27,948 nt of DNA from an uncultured Clostridium sp. Its GTDB lineage: Bacteria > Bacillota > Clostridia > TANB77 > CAG-508. Below, one piece after another: positions 15,805 to 23,917 of this stretch. The stretch's first letter is position 1; every line of letters begins with the position of its first letter. The stretch is from positions 1 through 27,948 of the forward strand of contig USNR01000021.1 in NCBI GenBank assembly GCA_900556135.1, given 5' to 3'. The translations under genes were made by a program, and so were the position numbers. The notes beneath the pieces are model-generated. The model was not told the origin of the DNA and searched no databases. It was given only the letters and a program-made list of their open reading frames with translations.

Positions 15805-17706
15805 ATGCCAAAAACTATAAATGAAATAGATGATATACGTACAGCAAAAAGAAAAGAATTAGAAATTCGAATAAATTCAAACTTGCAGACAACAGAAAAA
15901 CACATTTTAGTGTGCCATGGAACAGGATGCACATCTTCTAAATCTCAAGAGATATTAGAAAACTTTAGAAAAATAATACAAGAAAAAAATTTAAGTAATG
16001 TAAGAGTTATAAAAACAGGATGTTTTGGACTTTGCTCAAAAGGGCCTATCATTATAATAAGACCAGAAGATACATTTTATTCTATGGTTAAGCCAGAAGA
16101 CTGTGAGGAGATTATTAATACACATATAATTGGTGGAAAAACTGTGGAAAGATTACTGTGTAAAGATATAGATGGTACAGTTGTAAATAAACTAGATGAG
16201 CTACCTTTCTACAAAAAACAAATGCGTATAGCGTTAAAGAATTGTGGAGTTATAAACCCAGAAGATATTGATGAATACATAGCTTTTGATGGATTTAAAG
16301 CATTAGAAAAAGTGTTAACAACAATGTCTAGAGACGAAGTAGTAGATGTTATATCGAAATCTGGACTAAGAGGCCGTGGAGGAGCAGGATTTCCAACTGG
16401 AAAAAAATGGTCTTTTGTGAAATCAGAGCCAGATGGTCAAAAATATGTAATATGTAATGCTGATGAGGGAGACCCAGGAGCTTTTATGGATAGAAGTATA
16501 CTAGAAGGTGATCCACATTCAGTTATAGAAGCAATGGCAATTGCTGGTTATGCCGTGGGAGCAAGCAAAGGATATATTTATGTGAGAGCTGAATATCCTA
16601 TAGCAGTAGAGAGATTAAAAATAGCAATTGCTCAAGAGAGAGAATATGGATTGCTTGGAAAAAATATATTAGGAACAGACTTTGAATTTGATGTGGAAAT
16701 TAGACTTGGAGCAGGAGCTTTTGTTTGTGGAGAAGAAACTGCATTAATAGAGTCAGTGGAAGGTAAAAGAGGTCAGCCTAGAGTTAAACCTCCATATCCA
16801 GCTCACTGTGGATTATGGGGAAAACCTACATTAATAAACAATGTTGAGACATTTGCAAATGTTACTAGAATTATACTAAATAGTGCGGAGTGGTATGCAT
16901 CAATTGGAACAGAAACATCAAAAGGAACAAAGGTATTTGCTCTTGGTGGAAATGTTAATAATGTTGGTTTAGTTGAAGTACCTATGGGAACTACATTAAG
17001 AGAAATAATATATGATATAGGTGGAGGAATACCAAATGGAAGAGAGTTTAAAGCGGCTCAAACTGGTGGACCTTCTGGTGGATGTATTCCGAAAGAACAT
17101 TTAGATACGAAAATTGATTACGAAAGCCTTGCTGAAATTGGTTCTATGATGGGATCTGGTGGACTTATAGTAATGGATGATACAAAATGTATGGTAAATA
17201 TAGCTAGGTTCTATTTAGATTTTACAGTTAGTGAAAGCTGTGGAAAATGTACGCCTTGCAGAATTGGAACTAAGAGAATGCTAGAAATATTAGAAAGAAT
17301 TTGCGAAGGTAACGGAACAGAAGAAGATTTATATAAACTTGAAAAATTAGCTTTTAATATTAAGAGTTCTGCAATATGTGGTTTAGGGCAAACAGCACCG
17401 AATCCAGTAATGAGCACAATGAAATATTTTAGAGAAGAATATAGAAGACATGTTATGGCATATGAATGTGAGGCAATGGAATGTAAAGCCTTAGCAAAAA
17501 TAAAAATAGACCCTGAAAAGTGTAGAGGATGCGATATATGTAAAAAGGTTTGTCCTGTTGGCGCAATTTCAGGAGATATAGGAAAGGTACATACAATAGA
17601 TCAAAATAAGTGTATAAAATGTAGAAGCTGTATGCAAAAATGTCCATTTAAAGCTATTGGAGCGGGTCAACCAACAATTATAAAAAATGAGAATTTTGAA
17701 TGCTAA
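15805..17706 (+). CDS. hydB: NADH/ferredoxin-linked [FeFe] hydrogenase, NuoF-like flavin subunit (HydB/HndC)
   Basis: NADH-binding flavoprotein of the hydrogenase, 633 residues. In order: an N-terminal thioredoxin-like [2Fe-2S] domain (C37, C42, C73, C77); the NuoF core with FMN/NADH loop GRGGAGFPTGKKW; an SLBB-like segment; a [4Fe-4S] motif CGKCTPCRIGTKRM; and a C-terminal two-cluster ferredoxin domain (CRGCDICKKVCP and CIKCRSCMQKCP). This extended layout is that of the HydB/HndC subunits, which split electrons between NAD(H) and ferredoxin. AAGGAAC-type site upstream; 34 bases after hydC and 72 before hydA. Confidence 0.93.
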   Translation: MPKTINEIDDIRTAKRKELEIRINSNLQTTEKHILVCHGTGCTSSKSQEILENFRKIIQEKNLSNVRVIKTGCFGLCSKGPIIIIRPEDTFYSMVKPEDCEEIINTHIIGGKTVERLLCKDIDGTVVNKLDELPFYKKQMRIALKNCGVINPEDIDEYIAFDGFKALEKVLTTMSRDEVVDVISKSGLRGRGGAGFPTGKKWSFVKSEPDGQKYVICNADEGDPGAFMDRSILEGDPHSVIEAMAIAGYAVGASKGYIYVRAEYPIAVERLKIAIAQEREYGLLGKNILGTDFEFDVEIRLGAGAFVCGEETALIESVEGKRGQPRVKPPYPAHCGLWGKPTLINNVETFANVTRIILNSAEWYASIGTETSKGTKVFALGGNVNNVGLVEVPMGTTLREIIYDIGGGIPNGREFKAAQTGGPSGGCIPKEHLDTKIDYESLAEIGSMMGSGGLIVMDDTKCMVNIARFYLDFTVSESCGKCTPCRIGTKRMLEILERICEGNGTEEDLYKLEKLAFNIKSSAICGLGQTAPNPVMSTMKYFREEYRRHVMAYECEAMECKALAKIKIDPEKCRGCDICKKVCPVGAISGDIGKVHTIDQNKCIKCRSCMQKCPFKAIGAGQPTIIKNENFEC

Positions 17707-17778
17707 TTTTTATGACAGAACTAATAGTGTGAATATTTCTAAAAGAATATAAATTTAGAGAAAGAAGGAAAAAATGCA

Positions 17779-19518
17779 ATGATAAATTTAGTTATAGATG
17801 GAACTAAGGTGCAAGTTGAAGAAGGAAAAACAATTTTAGAAGCAGCTAGAAAAGCAAAGATAGATATTCCTACACTATGCTATTTAAAAGGAATAAACGA
17901 GATGGGCGATTGCAGAATGTGTATTGTGGAAGTAGAAGGAAGGAAAGGTTTTGCAACATCTTGCATACAAAAAGCAGAGGAAGGAATGGTTGTGCATACG
18001 CATACTCCAGCAGTTCTTGAAGCTAGAAGAATGGTGTTAGATTTAATTATATCAAATCATGATAAAGAGTGTTTAACATGTACAAGGTCTGGTAATTGTG
18101 AACTACAAAAACTTGCAATTAAATTTAATGTACTGGGAATAGAATATGAAGGAGAAAGAACAAAACATCAAATAGATGATAAGTCCCCCGCAATTGTAAG
18201 AGATTTTAACAAGTGTATATTATGCAGAAGATGTGTTGGTGCCTGTAAAAATGTTCAGGGCATAGGAGCAATTGACTGTATAAATAGAGGCTTCGAATCT
18301 TGTGTATCTACAGCAGGAGATCATAGTTTGGCTGATGTAGATTGTACATATTGTGGACAATGTATAGAAGCTTGCCCAACTGGAGCTTTGCACGAAAAAG
18401 ACGATACAAAAAAAGTATGGCTTAAATTAAAAGATCCAGATACATACACGATAGTTCAAACAGCGCCCGCTGTTAGAGTAGCATTAGGCGAAGAATTTGG
18501 AATGCCTATAGGTCAAAATGCTCAAGGGAAAATGATTACAGCATTGAAAAAGTTGGGATTTGATAAAGTGTTTGACACAAATACTGGGGCAGATTTTACA
18601 ATAATGGAAGAATCGAATGAGTTCATAGACAGAATAAACGAAGGAAAAACATTACCAATGATTACTTCTTGTTGTCCTGCATGGATTAGATTTGCTGAAA
18701 AAAATTATCCAGATTTATTAGGACATTTATCTAGTTGTAAATCTCCACATCAAATGTTTGGAGCACTTTTAAAATCTTACTATGCTAAAAAGATGGGAAT
18801 AGCCCCTGAAAAAATATATGTGGTTTCTGTAATGCCATGTATTGCAAAAAAATCAGAGTGTGTAAGAGAAGAAATGCAACAAGATGGAATTAGGGATGTT
18901 GATGCTGTTATAACTACACGAGAGCTTGCAAGAATGATAAAACAAGGAAATATTGAATTTATATCATTAGAAGATAGCGAGTATGATGACCCAATGGGAG
19001 AAGCAACAGGAGCTGCAGCAATTTTTGGAACAACAGGTGGAGTTATGGAGGCTGCACTAAGAACAGCAGCAGATGTAATAGAACGAAAAGATTTAGGAAA
19101 TTTTGAGTATGAAGAAGTTAGAGGAAAGAAAGGAATAAAAAGAGCGACTGTAACAATTGCAGATAAAGATATTAAAGTTGTTGTTGCATCAGGCTTGAAA
19201 AATGCAAGAACTATTATGGAAGAAATAAAATCAGGAAAAGCTGATTATCAATTTGTAGAGATAATGGCATGCCCAGGAGGTTGCATAATGGGTGGAGGAC
19301 AGCCAATAAAGAGCTCAAAAATTAGAAGTACTACTGATGTTAGAAAGCTAAGAGCAGATAGCATATATAGTATTGATGAGCAAAGTGTAATAAGAAAGTC
19401 ACATCAAAATCCAGTAGTTAAAAAGATATATGAAGAATTTATCGAAGAGCCAGGTAGCAAAATAGCTCATAAATATTTACATACTACATATCATAAAGAA
19501 GAAATGTATAAAATATAA
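17779..19518 (+). CDS. hydA: [FeFe] hydrogenase catalytic subunit (HydA/HndD)
   Basis: Reduces protons or oxidises H2 in the cytoplasm. 579 residues. In order: a [2Fe-2S] domain (C34, C45, C48, C62); a His-ligated [4Fe-4S] site (H94, C98, C101, C107); two ferredoxin clusters (C146-C156 and C189-C199); and the H-cluster motifs L1 TSCCPAW (C298, C299), L2 MPCIAKK (C354) and L3 MACPGGCIMGGGQP (C498, C502). All H-cluster ligands are intact, so the enzyme should be active if matured. No hydE, hydF or hydG maturation gene lies in this window. With hydC and hydB it forms the trimer known in Thermotoga and Acetobacterium as electron-bifurcating. Confidence 0.96.
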   Translation: MINLVIDGTKVQVEEGKTILEAARKAKIDIPTLCYLKGINEMGDCRMCIVEVEGRKGFATSCIQKAEEGMVVHTHTPAVLEARRMVLDLIISNHDKECLTCTRSGNCELQKLAIKFNVLGIEYEGERTKHQIDDKSPAIVRDFNKCILCRRCVGACKNVQGIGAIDCINRGFESCVSTAGDHSLADVDCTYCGQCIEACPTGALHEKDDTKKVWLKLKDPDTYTIVQTAPAVRVALGEEFGMPIGQNAQGKMITALKKLGFDKVFDTNTGADFTIMEESNEFIDRINEGKTLPMITSCCPAWIRFAEKNYPDLLGHLSSCKSPHQMFGALLKSYYAKKMGIAPEKIYVVSVMPCIAKKSECVREEMQQDGIRDVDAVITTRELARMIKQGNIEFISLEDSEYDDPMGEATGAAAIFGTTGGVMEAALRTAADVIERKDLGNFEYEEVRGKKGIKRATVTIADKDIKVVVASGLKNARTIMEEIKSGKADYQFVEIMACPGGCIMGGGQPIKSSKIRSTTDVRKLRADSIYSIDEQSVIRKSHQNPVVKKIYEEFIEEPGSKIAHKYLHTTYHKEEMYKI

Positions 19519-19529
19519 TATTAATTATG

Positions 19530-19558
19530 TTTACAAAAGATTAAAAAAGTGTTATTAT
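19530..19558 (+). promoter_or_regulatory. Predicted sigma-A promoter of the Rrf2 regulator gene
   Basis: TTTACA, 17 bases, TATTAT, ending 25 bases before the regulator ATG. It suggests that the regulator can be made independently of hydA. Confidence 0.5.
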
Positions 19559-19583
19559 AACTAAAGGAAGGAATGAAAAATAA

Positions 19584-19976
19584 ATGAGAATTTCAACAAA
19601 AGGCAGATATGCACTACAAATAATGATGGATCTAGCTAAAAATAACACTGATGAATATGTATCTTTAAAGGATATCGCTGAAAGGCAACAGATTTCTATG
19701 AAATATTTAGAGAAGATAGTGTCTATTTTAAATAAGGCTGGATATGTACAAAGTTCTAGAGGTAATAATGGAGGATACAAATTAAGTAAAGAGGCCAAAG
19801 AGTATAGGGTAGGAGATATTTTGAAGGTCGCAGAAGGTGATTTATCTCCAATAGAGTGTGTGCAAGGAAATTGTGATAAAAAGTGCGAGTGCAAAACATT
19901 TCCTTTTTGGCAGGGCTTAGATAATGTAATAGAAGAATATGTAAATAGTAAAACACTGGAGGATCTAATAAGATAA
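19584..19976 (+). CDS. Rrf2-family transcriptional regulator (IscR/RsrR-like) with Cys cluster
   Basis: 130 residues. The N-terminal winged helix shows the Rrf2 pattern MRISTKGRYAL, SLKDIAERQQIS, YLEKIVSIL and SSRGNNGGYKL. The C-terminal part has four Cys in CVQGNCDKKCEC (about residues 92-103), in the region where IscR-type regulators bind an Fe-S cluster. It follows hydA by 65 bases with its own predicted promoter and ends at a strong terminator. Its place suggests control of the hydrogenase or of Fe-S supply; this is inferred from position only. Confidence 0.9.
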   Translation: MRISTKGRYALQIMMDLAKNNTDEYVSLKDIAERQQISMKYLEKIVSILNKAGYVQSSRGNNGGYKLSKEAKEYRVGDILKVAEGDLSPIECVQGNCDKKCECKTFPFWQGLDNVIEEYVNSKTLEDLIR

Positions 19977-19980
19977 GATA

Positions 19981-20026
19981 TTTCCCAACATGAGATTTTT
20001 AAAAGTCATGTTGGGAAGATTTTTTC
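19981..20026 (+). terminator. Intrinsic terminator after the Rrf2 gene
   Basis: Stem TCCCAACATGA (19983-19993) with TCATGTTGGGA (20006-20016), followed by a run of T. It begins right after the stop codon. Confidence 0.88.
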
Positions 20027-20039
20027 ACCCCCATAGACT

Positions 20040-20116
20040 ATGGAGATTGTCTTTGTCATAAGAAGATAAGGATTCCCTGATTTACAACATTTTTTTATGC
20101 AAAATGAGCGGATGTC
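20040..20116 (-). repeat. Copy A of a dispersed intergenic sequence (related to 27807-27900)
   Basis: Read on the minus strand, 20116-20070 matches 27807-27853 of the + strand without gaps at about 36 of 47 positions, including the shared block TCCGCTCATTTTG. Weaker similarity continues (TTATC..TC.TA.GA, then ATAGT) with a gap. No ORF of note is conserved. It may be the remnant of a mobile element end or a structured RNA. Confidence 0.5.
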
Positions 20117-20163
20117 AGAAGTAGAATAATCAGCTGTGGAAGTAAATGAAAAATAATTACACC

Positions 20164-20853
20164 TTATTTTATTGCATCAGCTTCTTCTTGTGACAGATAG
20201 CCATATTCTACCATTGAAGAAATTACTTTCTTTTGTCTTTTGATAGCTAAGTCTGGATTTTTTGTTGGTGCATATACGCTAGGTGCGTTAGGTATGCCAG
20301 CAAGTAAAGTTGCATCTGATAAAGTCATATCTTTAGGTTCTTTGTTTAAATATCCATTACATGCTTCTTTTATACCGTAATAACCGTCGCCAAAATAGAT
20401 TGTGTTAAAATATAGTTCGAGAATTTCATCTTTTGAATAATCTTTTTCTAAGTCAATTCCGACTAATACTTCAGCAATTTTTCTGTTAATAACTTCATCC
20501 TCTGAAATGAAGTATAAATTTTTTGCTGTTTGCTGAGTAAGTGTACTTCCACCTTCTTTAAAATCTTTTTGTTTTATATTGCTAACTGTTGCTCTGGCTA
20601 AAGCAATAGGGTCGATGGTACCGTGATTGTAAAATCGATGGTCTTCTACTGCAACAATAGCATTTTTATAATAAGCAGGAACATCATTTATAGAAGTAAA
20701 GTTTTCATCTTCTCTAATTTGAGATACTTTATCACTAATGCTTGTTTTTGCAATAGATTCTTTATATAGTTTGTTTCCATTAATGTAAAATACAGAGCCA
20801 ACGATAATTATAATTAAAACGATTAGTAAAAATAATCTTCTTATAAATTTCAA
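20164..20853 (-). CDS. mtgA: Monofunctional biosynthetic peptidoglycan transglycosylase (GT51)
   Basis: Polymerises lipid II into glycan strands at the outer face of the membrane. About 229 residues: a short cytoplasmic start, one membrane segment (LFLLIVLIIIIVGSVFYI), then the GT51 domain with EDHRFYNHGTIDP (catalytic Glu), GGSTLTQQTAKNLYF, ELYFNTIYFGDGYYGI and LAGIPNAPSVYAP. There is no transpeptidase domain, so it is monofunctional. I prefer the TTG start at 20853, which has AAGAGGTG 6 bases upstream; a GTG at 20862 would lie within that site. Confidence 0.9.
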   Translation of the reverse strand: MKFIRRLFLLIVLIIIIVGSVFYINGNKLYKESIAKTSISDKVSQIREDENFTSINDVPAYYKNAIVAVEDHRFYNHGTIDPIALARATVSNIKQKDFKEGGSTLTQQTAKNLYFISEDEVINRKIAEVLVGIDLEKDYSKDEILELYFNTIYFGDGYYGIKEACNGYLNKEPKDMTLSDATLLAGIPNAPSVYAPTKNPDLAIKRQKKVISSMVEYGYLSQEEADAIK

Positions 20854-20981
20854 TAAAATCACCTCTTTGATTCATTTTTATTATAACATATTATAAAGCA
20901 AAAAAGTGAAAATAAAGTGACAAAATATTACAATTTATTAAGAAATTTCTGACAAAAAAATAAAAGACGAGCAGTTGCCTT

Positions 20982-21245
20982 TTAAACTGGTATTTCTTCT
21001 TCAACTTCAATAGTTGACATCTTTTTAGTTTTAGGATATGGAGCCATGCTATCAGTTCTATACATTAAGTAATCTACACTAGTATCATAGAAATCTGCTA
21101 ATTTAGATAGTAGCTCTAAAGGAATATTTCGTTTGCTAAGTTCATAATATGAATAAGCTACTTGTGAAATATTAAGTACCCTACATAAATCTTTTTGGGT
21201 AAGGTCGTTGTCTTTTCTTAAACTTCTGATACGGGTTCTCATCAT
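20982..21245 (-). CDS. XRE-family helix-turn-helix regulator
   Basis: 87 residues. The N-terminal Cro/C1-type helix-turn-helix (about residues 3-60) reads RIRSLRKDNDLTQKDLCRVLNISQVAYSYYE ending at DYLMYRTD, in pieces typical of XRE regulators. A short acidic tail EVEEEIPV follows. Two adjacent ATG codons (21245 and 21242) are possible starts, with AAGGAA 11-14 bases upstream. It is divergent from the 783-residue gene across 320 bases that contain repeated dyads, a classic arrangement for autoregulation and control of the neighbour. The target is inferred. Confidence 0.88.
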   Translation of the reverse strand: MMRTRIRSLRKDNDLTQKDLCRVLNISQVAYSYYELSKRNIPLELLSKLADFYDTSVDYLMYRTDSMAPYPKTKKMSTIEVEEEIPV

Positions 21246-21251
21246 AATTTA

Positions 21252-21275
21252 TTTCATTCCTTCCTATGGAAAATA
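21252..21275. promoter_or_regulatory. Candidate operator, imperfect copy next to the XRE gene
   Basis: Contains ATTCC then CTATGGAAA, sharing CTATGGAAA with the perfect dyad at 21481. The left half is off-register by one base. It lies just before the XRE start, over its leader. Confidence 0.35.
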
Positions 21276-21313
21276 TGGCCAGAAAAATAAAATACAAATA
21301 TATTTCCAACTTT

Positions 21314-21337
21314 TTATTTCCTCTAAAATGGATTATA
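21314..21337. promoter_or_regulatory. Candidate operator, second copy
   Basis: TTATTTCC, 8 bases, GGATTATA: the same left half and spacing as the perfect dyad at 21481, with a weaker right half. Confidence 0.4.
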
Positions 21338-21480
21338 GAATAAAAAAGGGGGAACATTGAAAAATAAAACAAAATGTTATACAAAGGATGCAAAAAAAGA
21401 GGTTTTCTGTCGTTTTTCGTTTTCATATATATAAACGAAGTATTCTAAAAATTAAAAGTTAAGTGAAAGGTGATATATTT

Positions 21481-21504
21481 TTATTTCCTAAACTATGGAA
21501 ATAA
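21481..21504. promoter_or_regulatory. Perfect dyad TTATTTCC-N8-GGAAATAA, candidate operator of the XRE regulator
   Basis: Two perfect 8-base half sites with an 8-base spacer. It overlaps the predicted -35 (TGGAAA, 21496-21501) of the promoter whose -10 is TATACT (21519-21524, 17-base spacing), upstream of the 783-residue gene. Binding there would block transcription. Confidence 0.55.
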
Positions 21505-21524
21505 ACAACATGGTGTGATATACT
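21496..21524 (+). promoter_or_regulatory. Predicted promoter of the 783-residue gene and deoB
   Basis: TGGAAA (4 of 6 consensus bases), 17 bases, TATACT. The weak -35 lies inside the right half of the dyad. Confidence 0.45.
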
Positions 21525-21565
21525 AAAAGCTGATATTAATTTTATAAAAACGGAGGAAGCCGAAA

Positions 21566-23917
21566 GTGCAGAGGAAACAGGTAAAAGGAACAACAGAAAA
21601 CTTAAATATGTTGAATAATAAGGTGAAATATATAGGATTTGAACTAGGCGAAGTTCCAGAGTTTTTGCAAACTTTTGAAGAACTTAATTATAGGGTTCCA
21701 AAAGTGTATGATGAAACAACATATAAAGTCTATAAATATGTATCAATTGATGATATAGATATTTTAGTAACTCCAACCAATAGACTGGATGAACTAGAAA
21801 AAAAGTATAAATATGCAAGCCCTCTTTTTACATATATGAAGGCGGAAACAAATGAGGATATTGAAAAATATGCAAGATTTTTAAAAATGATTAATCAAAC
21901 TAATTTAGTAGATATAGAAAAAATAGAATTGGAACAGGATAAAATGGATAAACAGCCTCCCTTTGAGGTGAAATATCCAGGAAATTTTAAGTGGGAGATT
22001 TACTATTCGGATTTTGCAGATAAATACTTTATGATGGCGTCAACAGAAGAAACTGATAATTCACAATTATTTTATTTATTAAAAAAGAAAATAGAAGCTA
22101 ACAATGATAAAAGAAGAAAAAAGAAAAAGATTTTTATACCTATTAGTAATGAAGAGTATTCAGAAAGAATTTTGAAAAAGTCTGAGATTGCAGATTTGGA
22201 AAACTATTTATGGTTTTTTACAAAGGAATGGCCATCAATATATGAAGTTACAGACATAGATGATGAATTGTCTTTACAAATTGTAGGTCAAGCACAAATA
22301 TATGATAATTTGATAAGCAAATTTAATTTAAAGTACACAGATAAAAAGGAAGCACAAAAAGAATTTAAGTTAATAAAAGCATTATTTATATTAGCATATG
22401 AAATTCCGGATGAATTTGAGTTTGATACAAAAATTGACGAGAATGGAAATTTGATTTTCTGTTATGAAGGTGAGAAAATTGAATATGAAAATTTACCAGA
22501 ATTTATGAAAAATCAAGCAATAAAGAGAATTCAAGAGAATGTAAAAGTTAATTTGGAAATAAAGAATTTAGAGGCTGACATTATAGATATGCAAAGGCAT
22601 AGTCAGGAGCAGAATGAAGAGTATTTAAAAAAGGAAAGACAGATATATACATTCTTAGAGTGTAAAAAAACATTTTTAGGAAAGGTAAAATACTTCTTTA
22701 AGAGCAAAAAGGTAAAAGAAGATTACAAGACAAATTCTATAAGTAAAGATAGAATGAAAGACATATTGTCTCATGATAAGGAAAAAGAAAAAATATATGC
22801 AGAGACAGAGGCGGATGACAAACAATATACTGTTGAGGACATGATGAAAATATGCAAGGAATTAAATGAAAGCATAAAAAAACAAAAAAATCTAAAAATG
22901 GATATAAAAGCTTTACAGAACAAAATTGAAAATTTGGACCGAAAAATAAAAAATGCAACTCAATATATAGAAGAAATAGAAAAGCATAAAAAGAGTATAT
23001 TTGAATTTTGGAAATTTGCTAATAAAGATGAAGTTAAAACTTTACAAGAGGGAGATGCCGAAGGCAAAAAAGGAGACGAAAGTTTAAAAAGAACATTTAA
23101 TTATGAGCAAGACATAGATTTATTTGCTAGCAAAATAGATTCAAAACAAAGGGCAAAACTAACGGATAAAGAGTTAAATGCGGCATTTGCAGCAAAATTT
23201 GTACTAGATGGAATCAACATTTTATCAAAAGATAAAATTGTAAGGGAAGACGAAGAAAAAATAAAGAATCTATTAGAAAAACTTCAAATTGAGTACAAAG
23301 ATGATATTGAAAGAATAGAGGAAAAAGACTTTGATATATTTGGCAACATAAGTGAAGATAAGACAAAGATAAAATCGTTGAAAAATAATACACATAGGGA
23401 AAATGAAAAAGATAAATTTAAGATATTAAATGTAAATCTTAATACACAATTAGAAGATTTTATGGAAAAACTTATGGAGATAAAGAATATTCTAAAAGAA
23501 GAATCTAATAAAATAGAAACTCCATATGATATATCTGTATATCAGGCTAGTGATAAACTATTAGAAACAGACGGGTTTGGAAAATTTAGTTTAAATCCAC
23601 AAGAAACGTTTGAACAAATAGAAAAAAGTTCTAAGGAGAATGAGTTATATTTATATAAAATAAACATTCCAGAAGGAACAAATCTAATTTTTTATACTAA
23701 TATTGTGTTTTTTGAAAATAATAATGATACACTTCCACTTGGAATGGATATATCACAAGAAACTCTTATAGATTTGGACGCTTATAATATGGAGATAAAA
23801 GATAAAGAGCAATTCAATATAAATGTTTGTAGTGAATTTGATAGAATCATAAGAAAAGTTAATGTGTTTGAATATAATCTTACAGAAAAGAAAGGAGCAA
23901 AGGCTGATGATAAATAG
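21566..23917 (+). CDS. Large uncharacterised coiled-coil protein, 783 residues
   Basis: I do not recognise a family. The GTG start at 21566 has GGAGG 9 bases upstream; the next ATG (21608) has no comparable site. There is no signal peptide or membrane segment. About residues 1-230 are mixed alpha/beta with many aromatic residues (YKYVSIDDIDILVTP; ENYLWFFTKEWPSIYEV). About 324-362 and 426-485 are strongly charged coiled-coil-like helices, with a basic patch KVKYFFKSKKVKEDY between them. A charged, Lys/Glu-rich linker follows. The last 130 residues (from about 652) look beta-rich and globular (LYLYKINIPEGTNLIFYTN; LPLGMDISQETLIDLD). The stop overlaps deoB by 11 bases. It is divergent from an XRE regulator. 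A cytoplasmic scaffold or effector is possible, but the function is unknown. Confidence 0.85.
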   Translation: MQRKQVKGTTENLNMLNNKVKYIGFELGEVPEFLQTFEELNYRVPKVYDETTYKVYKYVSIDDIDILVTPTNRLDELEKKYKYASPLFTYMKAETNEDIEKYARFLKMINQTNLVDIEKIELEQDKMDKQPPFEVKYPGNFKWEIYYSDFADKYFMMASTEETDNSQLFYLLKKKIEANNDKRRKKKKIFIPISNEEYSERILKKSEIADLENYLWFFTKEWPSIYEVTDIDDELSLQIVGQAQIYDNLISKFNLKYTDKKEAQKEFKLIKALFILAYEIPDEFEFDTKIDENGNLIFCYEGEKIEYENLPEFMKNQAIKRIQENVKVNLEIKNLEADIIDMQRHSQEQNEEYLKKERQIYTFLECKKTFLGKVKYFFKSKKVKEDYKTNSISKDRMKDILSHDKEKEKIYAETEADDKQYTVEDMMKICKELNESIKKQKNLKMDIKALQNKIENLDRKIKNATQYIEEIEKHKKSIFEFWKFANKDEVKTLQEGDAEGKKGDESLKRTFNYEQDIDLFASKIDSKQRAKLTDKELNAAFAAKFVLDGINILSKDKIVREDEEKIKNLLEKLQIEYKDDIERIEEKDFDIFGNISEDKTKIKSLKNNTHRENEKDKFKILNVNLNTQLEDFMEKLMEIKNILKEESNKIETPYDISVYQASDKLLETDGFGKFSLNPQETFEQIEKSSKENELYLYKINIPEGTNLIFYTNIVFFENNNDTLPLGMDISQETLIDLDAYNMEIKDKEQFNINVCSEFDRIIRKVNVFEYNLTEKKGAKADDK

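Noticed and set aside
21181..21426. Minus-strand 81-residue frame in the XRE intergenic region
   Set aside because: It overlaps the XRE gene, has no ribosome binding site, and covers the dyads; it looks like chance.
23862..23906. Longer deoB start
   Set aside because: It would overlap the preceding gene further, lacks a ribosome binding site and adds residues not found in phosphopentomutases.
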